From NCBI GenBank assembly GCA_021014945.1, contig MU266689.1:1-22234 (forward strand): a stretch of DNA of 22,234 bases, written 5' to 3'. The notes under the pieces are model-generated. The model had not been told where the DNA came from. It was given only the letters and a program-made list of their open reading frames with translations, and made no database searches. The translations under genes and the position numbers were made by a program. The DNA comes from Leucogyrophana mollusca. Taxonomy: Eukaryota > Basidiomycota > Agaricomycetes > Boletales. Of the stretch, positions 1-8,432 are shown piece by piece (position 1 is the stretch's first letter; every line of letters begins with the position of its first letter).

Positions 1-53
1 GTCCTGACCAATGCTGTGTGTCCAACAAATTGCTCTGACTCCTATTGGATGAG

Positions 54-566
54 TCATGGTGCATCCAGAATGTCATGTGACTGCGGTGGCACTCCAGGAA
101 TGATATGGGAATCGATCATCCATTGTGGTGGTGGAGTGTAGAAGCGTTCGTTGAATGATAAGATGGGAGCATTATTGCCGTATACACGAGTGGTGATCCG
201 AGGTAGGTGATTAGATATGGAAAGGAGTGTGTATCGGATGTGATAGGGGGAGGGAAGTCAAGTCCAGGACATGAGGACGGCAAGGAGGAACGGGGTATTC
301 GGCATGTATCGTCCATAGTCGGCTTTGCCAGGCGTCAACTCTAAAATTGCCCAATCTTTCTCCAAATGTGCAACTCCAGTGACGACATCGAAAAACCAGC
401 TTCTGGGCCTTGATGAAATAGCCCTAATGATGAGATGGTCCCCAAATTTGATAGGGAGCGGACGAGATGTGGTGGCTGCAACCCAAGGAGACTTTGGGTT
501 GTCCTTGTAACAGAATGCGTGGATGAACGTGGAATGAGTGTTTTGGAGCGGAATGATGGCAGACAT
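54..566 (-). pseudogene. Broken copy 1 of an unrecognised conserved fungal protein
   Basis: I do not recognise the family. The minus strand opens with ATG at 564-566 (MSAIIPLQNTHS) and reads 102 codons to TGA at 258-260. The same frame continues with LPSPYHIRY and ITTRVY, then shifts near 179-183 into GNNAPILSFNERF, TPPPQWM and IIPGVPPQSHD, ending at TGA 54-56. The copy at 21.7-22.0 kb has WTRLPP, FGNNAPYLSFDEKY, TPPPRWM and IIPGVPIRSHD in one open frame and ends at the equivalent stop. This shows that the 258 stop sits where that copy has Arg (CGA to TGA fits) and that the shift is an indel. Predicted length is about 170 residues. I see no signal peptide or membrane segment. Nucleotide similarity between the copies continues past the stop to the window edge. 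It lies divergent from the DUF6532-like gene. Confidence 0.7.
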
Positions 567-666
567 AGAAGCGTTCAGCGGGCGTCAAGATATAATTAGC
601 ATGGTGAATGATTGGACGGAGTCTGGTGACAGGATGTGGGGAAAATGAAAGAGACGCACAAGTGCA

Positions 667-1505
667 TTGTGTTCATTTGCTATCTCACGCTGCGAGTCCA
701 TCAATCACCCATTTCCCGCCCGAGACACCTTTATTCGAGGCCCTGGAATAGAGTACATGACCGAAGCAATCACTGAGGCCGAGGAAGTGGGTGTCGTGCC
801 TGGTATTGAATGTTGGGAAGAAAACAAGACAAACATGGCAATCCTGGTGCGTGTATAGATATCTCATGTATTGCTAACTTAATACTTTTATAGCTTTATG
901 AGGATATTGGTACCATGTGATCGGAAATCAAGAAATCGGCTCATCACATCGTCAAAAGTAAATGTCCCCTTTTCCCCAATGACATAGACGACGCCGATGA
1001 ATATGCAGACTTTGTCAAGGACACTGTGGCCAGTCTGCTCGAGGACGGGGCCTACCTGCATGGCGGTTTCGATGAACAGGTCAGTGGCCCGTACACTATC
1101 ATTCACTTGCTGACGTGTCTTTGTGCAGGGTTGCACAGACAACTTCGTGAGCGTATATCTATTCGATGTCATCAATAACTACTTCTACGAAGGAGAATCA
1201 GCCCTTGTGCTGCAGTTTCCAGAGGTGTTCCAAGAGGAAGTACCAAGAGGGGCAGTTGTCATGGCGGGTACAGCTGTAAGCTTTTCACTCTCACAGGTAA
1301 CATTGCTAACGCACTGTTCTCATAGCTCAAGGCAGCAATTGAAGAGTACGATTCTGGTGCGCTGGTGCAGAAGAAATTTTTGCTCGAGATTTACTCGCCT
1401 GTATATGACACAATCAAGGGCCTTATGGACAAACTCAAAATGAATGCTTATCATTCCAACAAGGCCAAGAACCTTCGGCAGGCCTGGGCGGCAGGAGCAG
1501 CGTAG
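667..1505 (+). pseudogene. DUF6532-like protein gene, four exons, one nonsense codon
   Basis: Exons 667-846, 894-1079, 1129-1275 and 1326-1505 join in phase 0 throughout. The introns are 47, 49 and 50 bp, with GTGCGT, GTCAGT and GTAAGC donors, TTGCTAAC branch sites in the first and third, and TAG/CAG acceptors. The spliced product carries EIKKSAHHIVKS, FVKDTVASLLEDGAYLHGG, INNYFYEGESAL, FPEVFQEEVPRGAVVMAGTA, LKAAIEEYDSG and IYSPVYDTI. This order matches the DUF6532 domain common in Agaricomycete hypothetical proteins (function unknown). TGA at 918-920 interrupts exon 2 between LYEDIGTM and SEIKK, where the family usually has Arg, so CGA to TGA is likely. The true start is unclear: no good ATG precedes 667, and TGA at 646-648 closes the frame. 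Everything except the single stop looks functional, so the loss may be recent. Confidence 0.75.
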
Positions 1506-2053
1506 GTTTTTTAAAACCTGTCAGCTCGATGAAACTAACTACCTCATCATAGCCATCAGCACTGCCAATACTCAAAGAGGTGTCAGGACCTCAGATTTAA
1601 GATTCGGCTCGATTAATGATATTCATGACACACAATGTGCTTTGTTCCTGCTATATTTAGATAGACGGAATTAATGGACAAATGATGACGTAGTTTTGCT
1701 TTTCCTGATTGAACTGAGATCTGTAGAGATTGGTGGCAAGCTTATGTGACAAGTCTGTGTCTCTGGCAGACCTGTGTTCTGTGTCTCTGGCAAGTCTGTA
1801 CAGAGCTATCAGCTGCTTTGGGCCATGCATTGACATGTCTAGGTAGAGCTATCAGCTGCTTTGGGCCATGCATTGACATGTCTAGGTAGATTGACAGATC
1901 TCCCTTTGGCCTGGACAGAATTGGACAGGCCTGGACACAGTGCAGTCCGCCCTGGACAGACCTATCCATAAAGAACCATTACTGTGTGCTCTGTGGCTTT
2001 GCCCAGACCTCTCCAGGGCTGCCTAGACCATCCTCAGTTTACTGATGATCACC
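1506..2053. other. Non-coding interval between DUF6532-like gene and element A
   Basis: I see no supportable gene here. The stretch holds low-order direct repeats (variants of CTGTGTCTCTGGCA near 1756-1798), the perfect 2 x 43 bp tandem repeat annotated separately, and several copies of the word TGGACAG around 1890-1960. The dense hairpins typical of element A begin only at about 2054. No LTR matching the one at 8433-8604 is visible, so element A has no recognisable 5' LTR here. Confidence 0.5.
1802..1887. repeat. Perfect tandem duplication, 2 x 43 bp
   Basis: Units 1802-1844 and 1845-1887 are identical. Each begins AGAGCTATCAGCTGCTTTGG and ends TGTCTAGGT. No coding frame uses it. Identity without divergence suggests a recent slippage or repair duplication. 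Confidence 0.9.
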
Positions 2054-2234
2054 AGGACCGGCGTGGGTCCTCGCCTCTGACGAGGCGGATATGTCCACCA
2101 ATGAGGTGGAGCAGTTGTTGATGGAGCCTGTGGGGTGCATGCACTGCATGAGCCATAGCAGTGGCAACTCCTCTCATGGAGAGGAGAGCGAACAGCCCCA
2201 TGCTATGCATGAAGCAAAAGCACCTGAAGAGTGA

Positions 2235-2726
2235 GAATATCGCTACACCATCAGGAGGTACACAGCTACAGGACAGCGTCCCAAGAGGGACGCTCGTGCA
2301 CAGCGGTGCATGGCAGGGTATATTACCCTCAACGGCTTTTGAGCCTACACACTGTTCGACTCTGGGAGCACGACCAACTTGGTCAGCCCCCAGGTGATGA
2401 AGGTAGGGAAGCTACCGGTTTTCCAACTGGATAACCCAGTGACATTGCAACTCGGCTGCGTTGGCAAACTGGATAACCCAGTGACGCTGCAACTCGGCTG
2501 TGTGGGCAGCCATTCCAAAATATTCTACGGTTGCAATGTGACCGCTGCGTTTGGTCCACTCTCAGTGGACCACTACTTCAATGTCACGAACATCGATAGA
2601 TACGACTGCATCGTAGGAAATCCCTGGATGTGTGAACACAGAGTCCTATTGGACTTCGCTAACAACGCCATTGTTATCAATGGTGTACCTATCCCCGCTC
2701 TTACGGAGGGGGAGGAACAGGAGTGA
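2235..2726 (+). pseudogene. Element A retropepsin (aspartic protease)
   Basis: One frame runs from about 2235 (RRYTATGQRP) through GYITLNGF, stops at TGA 2340-2342, and continues as AYTLFDSGSTTNLVSPQV. LFDSGST is the retropepsin catalytic motif (Asp codon 2358-2360). Downstream KIFYGCNVTAAFG and YDCIVGNPWM match the rest of the fold as known in Agaricomycete Ty3/gypsy polyproteins. In that family the residue at the 2340 stop is Arg, so CGA to TGA is likely. A 42 bp in-frame duplication (2427-2510) repeats the peptide LDNPVTLQLGCVG. The frame meets TGA at 2724-2726 and then carries a Lys/Glu/Ser-rich linker to about 2840 (VEVEDEEAPKSASHGG) before the RT frame takes over. It would cleave the Gag-Pol polyprotein, but it is not functional as read. 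Confidence 0.8.
2427..2510 (+). repeat. In-frame 2 x 42 bp tandem duplication in the protease
   Basis: Units 2427-2468 and 2469-2510 each start CTGGATAACCCAGTGAC and differ at a few bases. The multiple-of-three period keeps the frame and duplicates LDNPVTLQLGCVG. Related proteases have a single copy as far as I recall. Confidence 0.85.
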
Positions 2727-2835
2727 CTAGCTCACTCGAAGTCCTCTGGTACCTCTACAAAAGTAGAGCCGGCGAGGACTTCTCGCCCCCATGCCACAAC
2801 AATAGTGGAAGTGGAGGACGAGGAGGCACCCAAGA

Positions 2836-3867
2836 GTGCCTCGCATGGAGGGAGTGCAGTGCAGGCACCGCTCTCACAAGGTAATGTTAGTCACCCGAGG
2901 GGGACCTCAGAGGCCCCTTCAGAAAAATCTGAAAAAGCCAAAAAGAAGTCGAAGAGTACCCCAAGCTGCACCAATGTTGTGCATCCCCAAGAAAAATGGG
3001 AAGTTGAGGACAGTTGTGGACTGTCGTAAATGGAACGATAACACCGTAAAGGATGCTACCCCGTTCCCGGATCAAGATCAGATCCGGATGGATTTAGCTT
3101 GAGCGAAAATTCACTCGAAGATAGATATGGTGAACACGTACAAACAAGTACGTGTTGACCCCGCGAATGTGGTGTCGACGGCCTTTGCAACTGTCCATGG
3201 CACGTTCCTGAGCAATGTGATGCAGCAAGGGGACTGCATTGCCCCCGCTACATTCCAGTGGCTCATGACCACAATATTTTTTGATTATATCGGGGTGCTT
3301 ATGCATGTCTATCTAGACGACATGTTCGTGTTCAGCGATACAATCAAAGAACACGAAGAACACCTGTGTATGGTGTTTGCAAAGCTGCGCGAGGCGCAGC
3401 TATACCTCGAGAAGGAAAAATGCGACTTGTATTCCAAGCGCATGGACTGTCTCAGCCACATAGTGGACGACAAGGGGCTTCATGCCGACAGTGATAAAAT
3501 GGCATGAATTTGTGCTCGGAGAGCAATGCGCTCGTACCATGGGGTACAGCGCTTCCTGGGACTGGTGGGATATCTGGCACAATTCATGCCAGACACATCC
3601 GCGTATACCGGTCCGTTGTCTGGCATGACCAAGAATGGTCACGCGTCCTACTGGAGACCGCTCCATGATAAGTGCCTTGAGTATATCAAGGCACTGGCGT
3701 GCAAATCGCCAATACTTCGGCCTATCAACCTAAAATTGCTTGAAGCAATTTGGTTGATCTGCGATGCCTCAGCATCGGGGCTAGGAGCTTACTATGGGGA
3801 GGGCCCGGATTGGAGGACATGTAGGCCAGCCGGCTTCATGTCCCTACTCGTAAGAGTAGGCAGCTAA
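2836..3867 (+). pseudogene. Element A reverse transcriptase and start of RNase H
   Basis: One frame with two internal TGA codons (3100-3102, 3505-3507). It carries MLCIPKKNGKLRTVVDCRK (motif 1), SKIDMVNTYKQVRV (motif A Asp), GTFLSNVMQQGDCIAPATFQ (motif B) and HVYLDDMFVFSD (YxDD active site intact). Then come LYSKRMDCLSHIVDDKGLHAD, QRFLGLVGYLAQFMP (connection) and IWLICDASASGLGAYYGEGP, the start of RNase H. Both stops fall where the family has Arg (LA-R-AK, KMA-R-I), so both fit CGA to TGA. The N-terminal fingers region is missing between the protease linker and about 2960. RNase H breaks off near 3840 and the frame closes at 3865-3867. The role would be copying element RNA into cDNA. Normal length from protease to integrase is far longer, so deletions as well as stops inactivate it. 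Confidence 0.85.
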
Positions 3868-4076
3868 AGGAAATGCCTGAACCCAGGAGGGTTCAGGCCA
3901 AGGAACTCACACACGCCGCCCCTCAATGAGGGGAATCAGTGCGTGGCCCTTCGAAAGACCCAGGGGGTGGGAAACCAACCCCAGGGACCCTCAAGGGACC
4001 AAGCATGGTGCTCCAAGGAGATGCCACAGTGAGTGGTGATGATGATGACGCATCAACAGTGAGGTTGGTCAACTCA
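3868..4076 (+). other. Degraded linker between RNase H and integrase of element A
   Basis: The rest of RNase H and the integrase HHCC zinc domain should lie here, but the stretch is only about 200 bp and shows neither. It holds strong hairpins: a perfect 10 bp stem with a 4 nt loop (3875-3884 with 3889-3898) and CCCCTC/GAGGGG at 3919-3933. This is an internal deletion of the element. Confidence 0.5.
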
Positions 4077-5190
4077 GTGGCCAACAGACCCTGGGGATTG
4101 GTAGGAATGGACTTCGTGGGTCCATTCCCTGAATCAAAAGGGTACACTACCTATGGGTAGTCCTGTGTAGGTTAAGGGGTACGACTACCTGTGGGTAGTC
4201 CTGTGTAGGTTAACATCAATGGTACACTTGGTACCGGTGAGGACGACCATTAGGGCATCTGAACTAGCTGGTGTATCCGTACGAGAGGTTGTACGACTGC
4301 ATGGGCTGCCTGAGACAATCATCTTGGACACAGATCCCAAGTTCACGTCAAAGTTTTGGTGTGAAACGCATTGGATATTAGGAGTCAAGCTCCTAATGTC
4401 CACCGTGTTCCATCCCCAGACAGATGGAGCGTCCGAAAGATCTATAAGATCAATCGGACAGTTGTTGAGAAGCATGGTGCTCCCAGACCAGACGGATTGG
4501 GCAGATAAAGTTCCCCTGGTTGAGTTTGCAATAAACTCAAGTATCAGCGTGTCAATGGGGTTCACCCCATTCGAACTGAACTACGGATACATGCCTACAT
4601 TTAGCGTAGGCATGCACCCCCAGGAGAAGAACATTGTTCCCGGCGTTTGGCACTTTGTGCGTCAAGCACAAAATAATCTGGCGATGGCGCATGACGCCAT
4701 CTTAGAGAGCTGGGTCAATCAGACCCACTACACTAATCAGCGTAGGCAGACAGAGTATGATTTTCAAGTAGGAGATCTGGTGTACCTGTCCATGAAGAAC
4801 TTATCCCTACCCAAGGGTAGGGCGTTCAAACTATTTCCCAAATACATAGGACCTTACAAGGTCCTGAGTAGGAATGAGGAGAGCTCGAAGTACACACTTG
4901 AGCTCCCTGACATACTTGTCAATAGATGAGTTCACCCCGCGTTCCACGTGGGCGTACTCCGCAAGCACAAACCAAACGACGATGGGTTGTTCCCCCATCG
5001 TGACGCCCAAGTCTATTATGACTTCGGAGACAATGACGAGACCAAATGACTCGTCGACGAGATCAATGCCCACCAGTGGGTGGGCGGGAAATTAGAGTTC
5101 CAGGTTCACTGGAACCTGGGTGAATCTACGTGGGAGCCTTACAACAAGTGTAAGGACTTAGAAATGTGCGACGTTTTTGTCATGGGATAG
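4077..5190 (+). pseudogene. Element A integrase core and chromodomain
   Basis: Residues RPWGLVGMDFVGPFPESKGY open the DDE core. The first Asp is codon 4110-4112, the second 4327-4329 (ILDTDPKFTSKFW) and the Glu 4435-4437 (DGASERS). The last two are separated by 35 residues, the D,D35E spacing. A ~37 bp tandem duplication at 4140-4213 breaks the frame just after GY; the second copy restores the expected frame up to MVHLVPV at 4219. After KNLSLPKGRAFKLFPKYIGP and YTLELP, TGA at 4927-4929 replaces an Arg of the family, and TGA at 5047-5049 replaces what is usually Trp. The C-terminus (LVDEINAHQWVGGKLEFQVH, then WNLGESTWEPYNKCKDLE) is a chromodomain, which directs chromovirus integration to marked chromatin. 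Stop at 5188-5190. Confidence 0.85.
4140..4213 (+). repeat. Tandem duplication of ~37 bp in the integrase
   Basis: Copy 1 (4140-4176) and copy 2 (from 4177) both read GGGTAC..ACTACCT.TGGGTAG followed by TCCTGTGTAGGTTAA. Copy 1 lacks one G of GACTAC. The duplication adds stops and shifts the frame between KGY and the following core strand, so it is inactivating. Confidence 0.85.
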
Positions 5191-6260
5191 AGGAGGCTAT
5201 CGTCACTTGTGACGAATATTTGCACGAGTTGCGAGATCAAGACTCTGAAATCGCAACTCTCAAGGAAGAGTTGGCCATTGCACAGGCACAACTGGCCTCT
5301 GTGGGCATCCCACCGGTTGCTCATGGGGGGCAGCGGAGCGGCGGCTCCTCGAAACCGGTGGGTAGGGGCAAAGCGCCGAGCTTCCCCCTCCCCCCTGATG
5401 TCAAAACCACCCTTGCTCAACAAGGGTAAGACTTCTGATCCGCCCTTATTGGGCCAGGCAATGTTCGTGTCGTACGTAAAACCTCCGACAATGTCCGCAT
5501 CATCAACCAAACCCCCGGCAACGTCTTCATTTCCCACTACCGCAAGCAAGCCCGCTGCGGTCCCAACCTCTGAAAAGAGGAAGGGCCCGCAGCCCCGATC
5601 CCCGTAAAGGGGAAAGGGAAGGACATCTGGAGGGACTCGTCCCCACCAGAGAAGCTGTCTAAGCGGGCCCGTAAACGGTTGAACCAGGAGGTCAACCCAG
5701 CACTCTTTGGATACATCACCGACGAATCCAACTCCAAGGAGGAGTGCGACATGAGGCATGCGATATGAGTATCACGGGAGGAGACAACCCAAGCGGTCTA
5801 TGAAGACAATGGGGCGAGCAGCTCTGTTCCCAACCTGCCATGCAAGACTGTGGCAAGGGTAAGGCAGTCAAGACTGCCCCCCAGGCCGCTGAAGTGCAGG
5901 AGGACGCCCCCGAAGTCCTGCCCGACGAGTCCATATTCTATGGACAAGGTGTGCGACCCCCAGGGTGGCTAGAGGGGGAGCGGGGGAACCAGTTCTTCCA
6001 CTTCAAAGGTGAAAACAACGGGACCTTAGTGGTCCTGATTGGCGGTGATGAGCCTCGTGCACATCTAGGCCCGGATACGACCGATATCCTATGTTTTCGA
6101 CTTCGCCAAGCGCCACAGCATCCAGCAACTGATCCGCGAACGTGACTCCACCTCGGTGACCAGTAAGAAGACTTTGCAAACGCCTGGAGTGCTTGAGGTT
6201 CCTCTGACTCACAAGCACACATTATTCACCTATGCCCTATGCCCTCAATCCTTCCCCTAG
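5166..6260 (+). pseudogene. ORF X: coiled-coil/low-complexity protein, frameshifted, unrecognised
   Basis: I do not recognise this protein. It starts at the end of the chromodomain. The first part (IEEAIVTCDEYLHELRDQD, then SEIATLKEELAIAQAQL) has heptad-like spacing typical of a coiled coil. Next comes a Pro/Ser/Ala/Thr-rich stretch in another frame (KPPTMSASSTKPPATSSFP), then a basic stretch SKRARKRLNQEVNPALFGYI with a likely CGA-to-TGA stop after DMRHAI. A third frame gives GWLEGERGNQFFHFKGENNG and GPDTTDILCF. After a one-base insertion near 6095 it continues with DFAKRHSIQQLIRERDS and VPLTHKHTLFTYALCPQSFP, ending TAG 6258-6260. At least three shifts and one stop make it a pseudogene. The last ~220 bp belong to the segment repeated at 9192-9531. 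An accessory or late-position retroelement ORF is a guess. Confidence 0.5.
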
Positions 6261-6395
6261 GCCCTGGGCTATTCTACCCTCGCATTGCAAGCGTCCCTGA
6301 CGCTCTGGCTGGCACGCAAGCACCCCTGTCCATCAAATGAGGCGAGTCAGCATCGACCCACATCAAGTCCGATCGCCCTTGACCCAGGGCACCAC
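6045..6395 (+). repeat. Dispersed repeat, copy 1 (shared with 9192-9531)
   Basis: About 350 bp align with 9192-9531, both beginning GATGAGCCTC.TGC.CATCTA and including GCCACAGCATCC, CGCAAGCACCCCTGTCCATC and ATCAAATGA. I judge identity by eye at about 85%. It covers the C-terminal part of ORF X and 135 bp beyond its stop. Similarity ends near GGGCAC at about 6395. Confidence 0.85.
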
Positions 6396-6902
6396 TATCC
6401 GCATTCCCAATAACTTGGGCGACTGGTCTCAGACCTGATCGCAATCCAGTCTACTGTTGTCCTAGCGGTCTCAACCAACGACTTCGACAACCTTGTTTGC
6501 TTTCCGATTGCATTTGCATCTGGGCGGTCTCACTTGGTTATACTTGCTCGCTGTGTATCTCGACCAGCGATTGAGTTGTATCCTATACTAACCAAACCCC
6601 CTTTCCCCTCACTGACCCTGGCTGTCACCCAGTCAAGACTCAGATCCTAGTCGTAGATCCTCGCACCCCTCAGACTAGTTCCACAGGTAGCCTATCTACA
6701 AGAGACTCAACCCTCCTTTCCTGTTCCTCCCTTGCATCCCAGCAGCCCTACAGCTCAGTAATCAGACTCGCTCGCCGACCGCTCGCACTCACTTGCACGG
6801 TTGCAGCGCCCCTAGTCTCTCACTAGCAGACCAACTGTTTGTTTGTTTGTCCTTTAGGTTTTGGGTTTTGCCTCTAGGCCCGCCCACAAGCGCATCAGTG
6901 GT
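6261..6902 (+). other. Non-coding stretch upstream of ORF Y
   Basis: No ORF here has support. The first ~135 bp are the tail of the dispersed repeat. The rest is C- and T-rich on the plus strand (CCCCTTTCCCCTCACTGACC near 6600, CTCCTTTCCTGTTCCTCCC near 6713) and contains TTTGTTTGTTTGT at 6839-6851. CT-rich leaders are common upstream of fungal genes, so this may be the promoter or leader of ORF Y. The hairpins of the rest of element A are absent. Confidence 0.4.
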
Positions 6903-8147
6903 ATGGAAAACCGCTTCTCCGGCACTGCTAGACTGCGCGTGGAGACCACCATGGCCAACGGGGCCCCACCTTCCCTTGACGGCGCCTGTCAAGACACCAT
7001 TCCGCTATTTAACACATATGCGGAATGGTGTGGATTCTTTGCACGTGCGTGTGACCCACGCTTGCATGACGTAGAGGCAATCTTCAAGATCAAACGCTAC
7101 GTTGTGCATGCGCAACAGGCCTCCCCGAGGACTTGGATCCGGGCCGTGGTCCTGGAGGAGTGGAGGACTCCCAATTGGTGTGCCAAGTGGAGAGAAGACC
7201 ACCCTCCTGCGGCACCCTCGGGTGCCACCAATCGTTCTAATGTGCCTGCCCGAGGCATTCACCCTAAGCCGGTGAAGAAAGAGGGCGCGTTGCCTCAACC
7301 CAGGCTCACTTCCACTCCACAGGAGTGGAAGGACTGGATTGAATTCTACTCGAAAGAATTCAATGGCATTCCACTTGAGGGTGGAACTGTTAGCCTGCAT
7401 GACATGAGGGGTCATATCCTCATGTCACGCCTCAACCCCACCTTCAAGAAGGGGACCAGCGAACGGAGGCGTACCATATTCCGGTACCACCTCTGCCTGT
7501 TGGCCCTGGTACCGGGGTTGTACCATGAGTATCTGGCCATGTTCACATGGCCCATTGCCCCAACATTTGAACCCACGCGGTTCAAAGGACACATCGACAA
7601 CCTGACGGAGGACGGCGTTGCCCAGCACCTAGCGCAGTGCAGGGTATCCTTCCACCAGGTTGATGACATTCAACCCTACACACAACACTGGCTGTTGTGC
7701 TGTCTGGACACCTGCCATGGGTTCCTGACGGATGACAAACACGCCGTCCTCAGCGAACGCCTGGCGATTGCGGCATCCCTGGACGCGTGTACCACCCTCT
7801 CGCTCAAGGGACATGCCGAGCTCGAGATGATCGCGCGCGAGCAAGGGACCAAGCTCCCCGACGCTGCTCCCACCTCGAGACTATTCTCGTCATTTGACAA
7901 CAAGCAGATGAGCCTGCTGGCTGATCGCCCCACCGTGCACAATTTAGTCACAGCTAGTGCAACATCTGGGCTTGTTGCCGGGGGGTTCGCCGCCAACAAT
8001 CCGTTGGCCGACGTGGACCACAAAATGGCCATGGTTGTCCCCAACAACAAGCAGCAGCTCATCATCGGCCGTCCCCATGATTCTCCCCCCCTGGCGAGGG
8101 GGCAGTCTCTCTCGACTACGGAGAGGGAGATGTACCCGTCAACATGA
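6903..8147 (+). CDS. ORF Y: intact 414-residue protein of unknown function
   Basis: I chose ATG 6903 (MENRFSGTARLRVETTMANG). The frame is also open upstream to 6861 without another ATG. It runs to TGA 8145-8147 uninterrupted, unlike everything else in element A. Visible parts: an N-terminal region (residues ~30-90) with IPLFNTYAEWCGFFARACDP and ASPRTWIRAV; a Pro/Ala/Ser-rich linker (~100-135, including KPVKKEGALPQPRL); a central region rich in Trp, Tyr and Phe (EWKDWIEFYSKEFNGIPLE, RYHLCLLALVPGLYHEYLAM, WLLCCLDTCHGFLTDDKH); and a Gln/Asn/Ser C-terminus. I see no signal peptide, zinc knuckle, protease or polymerase motif. It keeps an in-frame CGA codon at 7251-7253. The polypurine tract and LTR follow 275 bp downstream. 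A divergent gag or accessory retroelement protein is possible. The coding call is strong; the function is unknown. Confidence 0.7.
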   Translation: MENRFSGTARLRVETTMANGAPPSLDGACQDTIPLFNTYAEWCGFFARACDPRLHDVEAIFKIKRYVVHAQQASPRTWIRAVVLEEWRTPNWCAKWREDHPPAAPSGATNRSNVPARGIHPKPVKKEGALPQPRLTSTPQEWKDWIEFYSKEFNGIPLEGGTVSLHDMRGHILMSRLNPTFKKGTSERRRTIFRYHLCLLALVPGLYHEYLAMFTWPIAPTFEPTRFKGHIDNLTEDGVAQHLAQCRVSFHQVDDIQPYTQHWLLCCLDTCHGFLTDDKHAVLSERLAIAASLDACTTLSLKGHAELEMIAREQGTKLPDAAPTSRLFSSFDNKQMSLLADRPTVHNLVTASATSGLVAGGFAANNPLADVDHKMAMVVPNNKQQLIIGRPHDSPPLARGQSLSTTEREMYPST

Positions 8148-8422
8148 GTGTTGATGCCACCAACCTCCCTGGTGACCCAACAGGTCACCCCAATGCCCCC
8201 GCTAATGAGGCCCCACCCTCGTGAGCGCTTTATCATCCACACTACCCTAGGGTAGCATCTGTTTCTCTTTTTCTTTCTCTTCTCATTCTCTCTCTACTTA
8301 AAATATGCAAGTACCCTAGTGGTACTTGCTCTCTGTACTACTTCTACCTAGTACATTACTGTACCACCACCCGTGCGTCTCAATACGCACTGTTAAAATT
8401 ATGAGAGTCCCAAGGGACTCTA
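8148..8422 (+). other. 3' untranslated stretch of element A with stacked hairpins
   Basis: No gene. It holds perfect hairpins or palindromes at 8171-8189 (GGTGACC/GGTCACC), 8242-8255 (14 bp palindrome CTACCCTAGGGTAG), 8307-8329 (GCAAGTACC/GGTACTTGC), 8373-8390 (GTGCGT/ACGCAC) and 8404-8421 (AGAGTCCC/GGGACTCT), plus a CT-rich run near 8262-8298. It leads directly into the polypurine tract. Confidence 0.6.
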
Positions 8423-8432
8423 GTGGGGGGAG
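8423..8432 (+). promoter_or_regulatory. Polypurine tract of element A
   Basis: GTGGGGGGAG lies immediately before TGTAAGGGG, the LTR start. This is the expected place and composition for the plus-strand primer of a Ty3/gypsy element. Confidence 0.7.

Noticed and set aside
5139..5759. 206-codon minus-strand frame opposite ORF X
   Set aside because: It lies antisense to the chromodomain end and ORF X, has low-complexity Gly/Pro/Leu content, and shows no family motif; a shadow frame.
7676..8242. 188-codon minus-strand frame opposite ORF Y
   Set aside because: Antisense shadow of a longer, better supported plus-strand frame.
2168..8421. Hairpins as transcription terminators or a CRISPR-like array
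   Set aside because: Stems have different sequences, lie inside coding frames, lack trailing T-runs or constant repeats with spacers, and the organism is a fungus.
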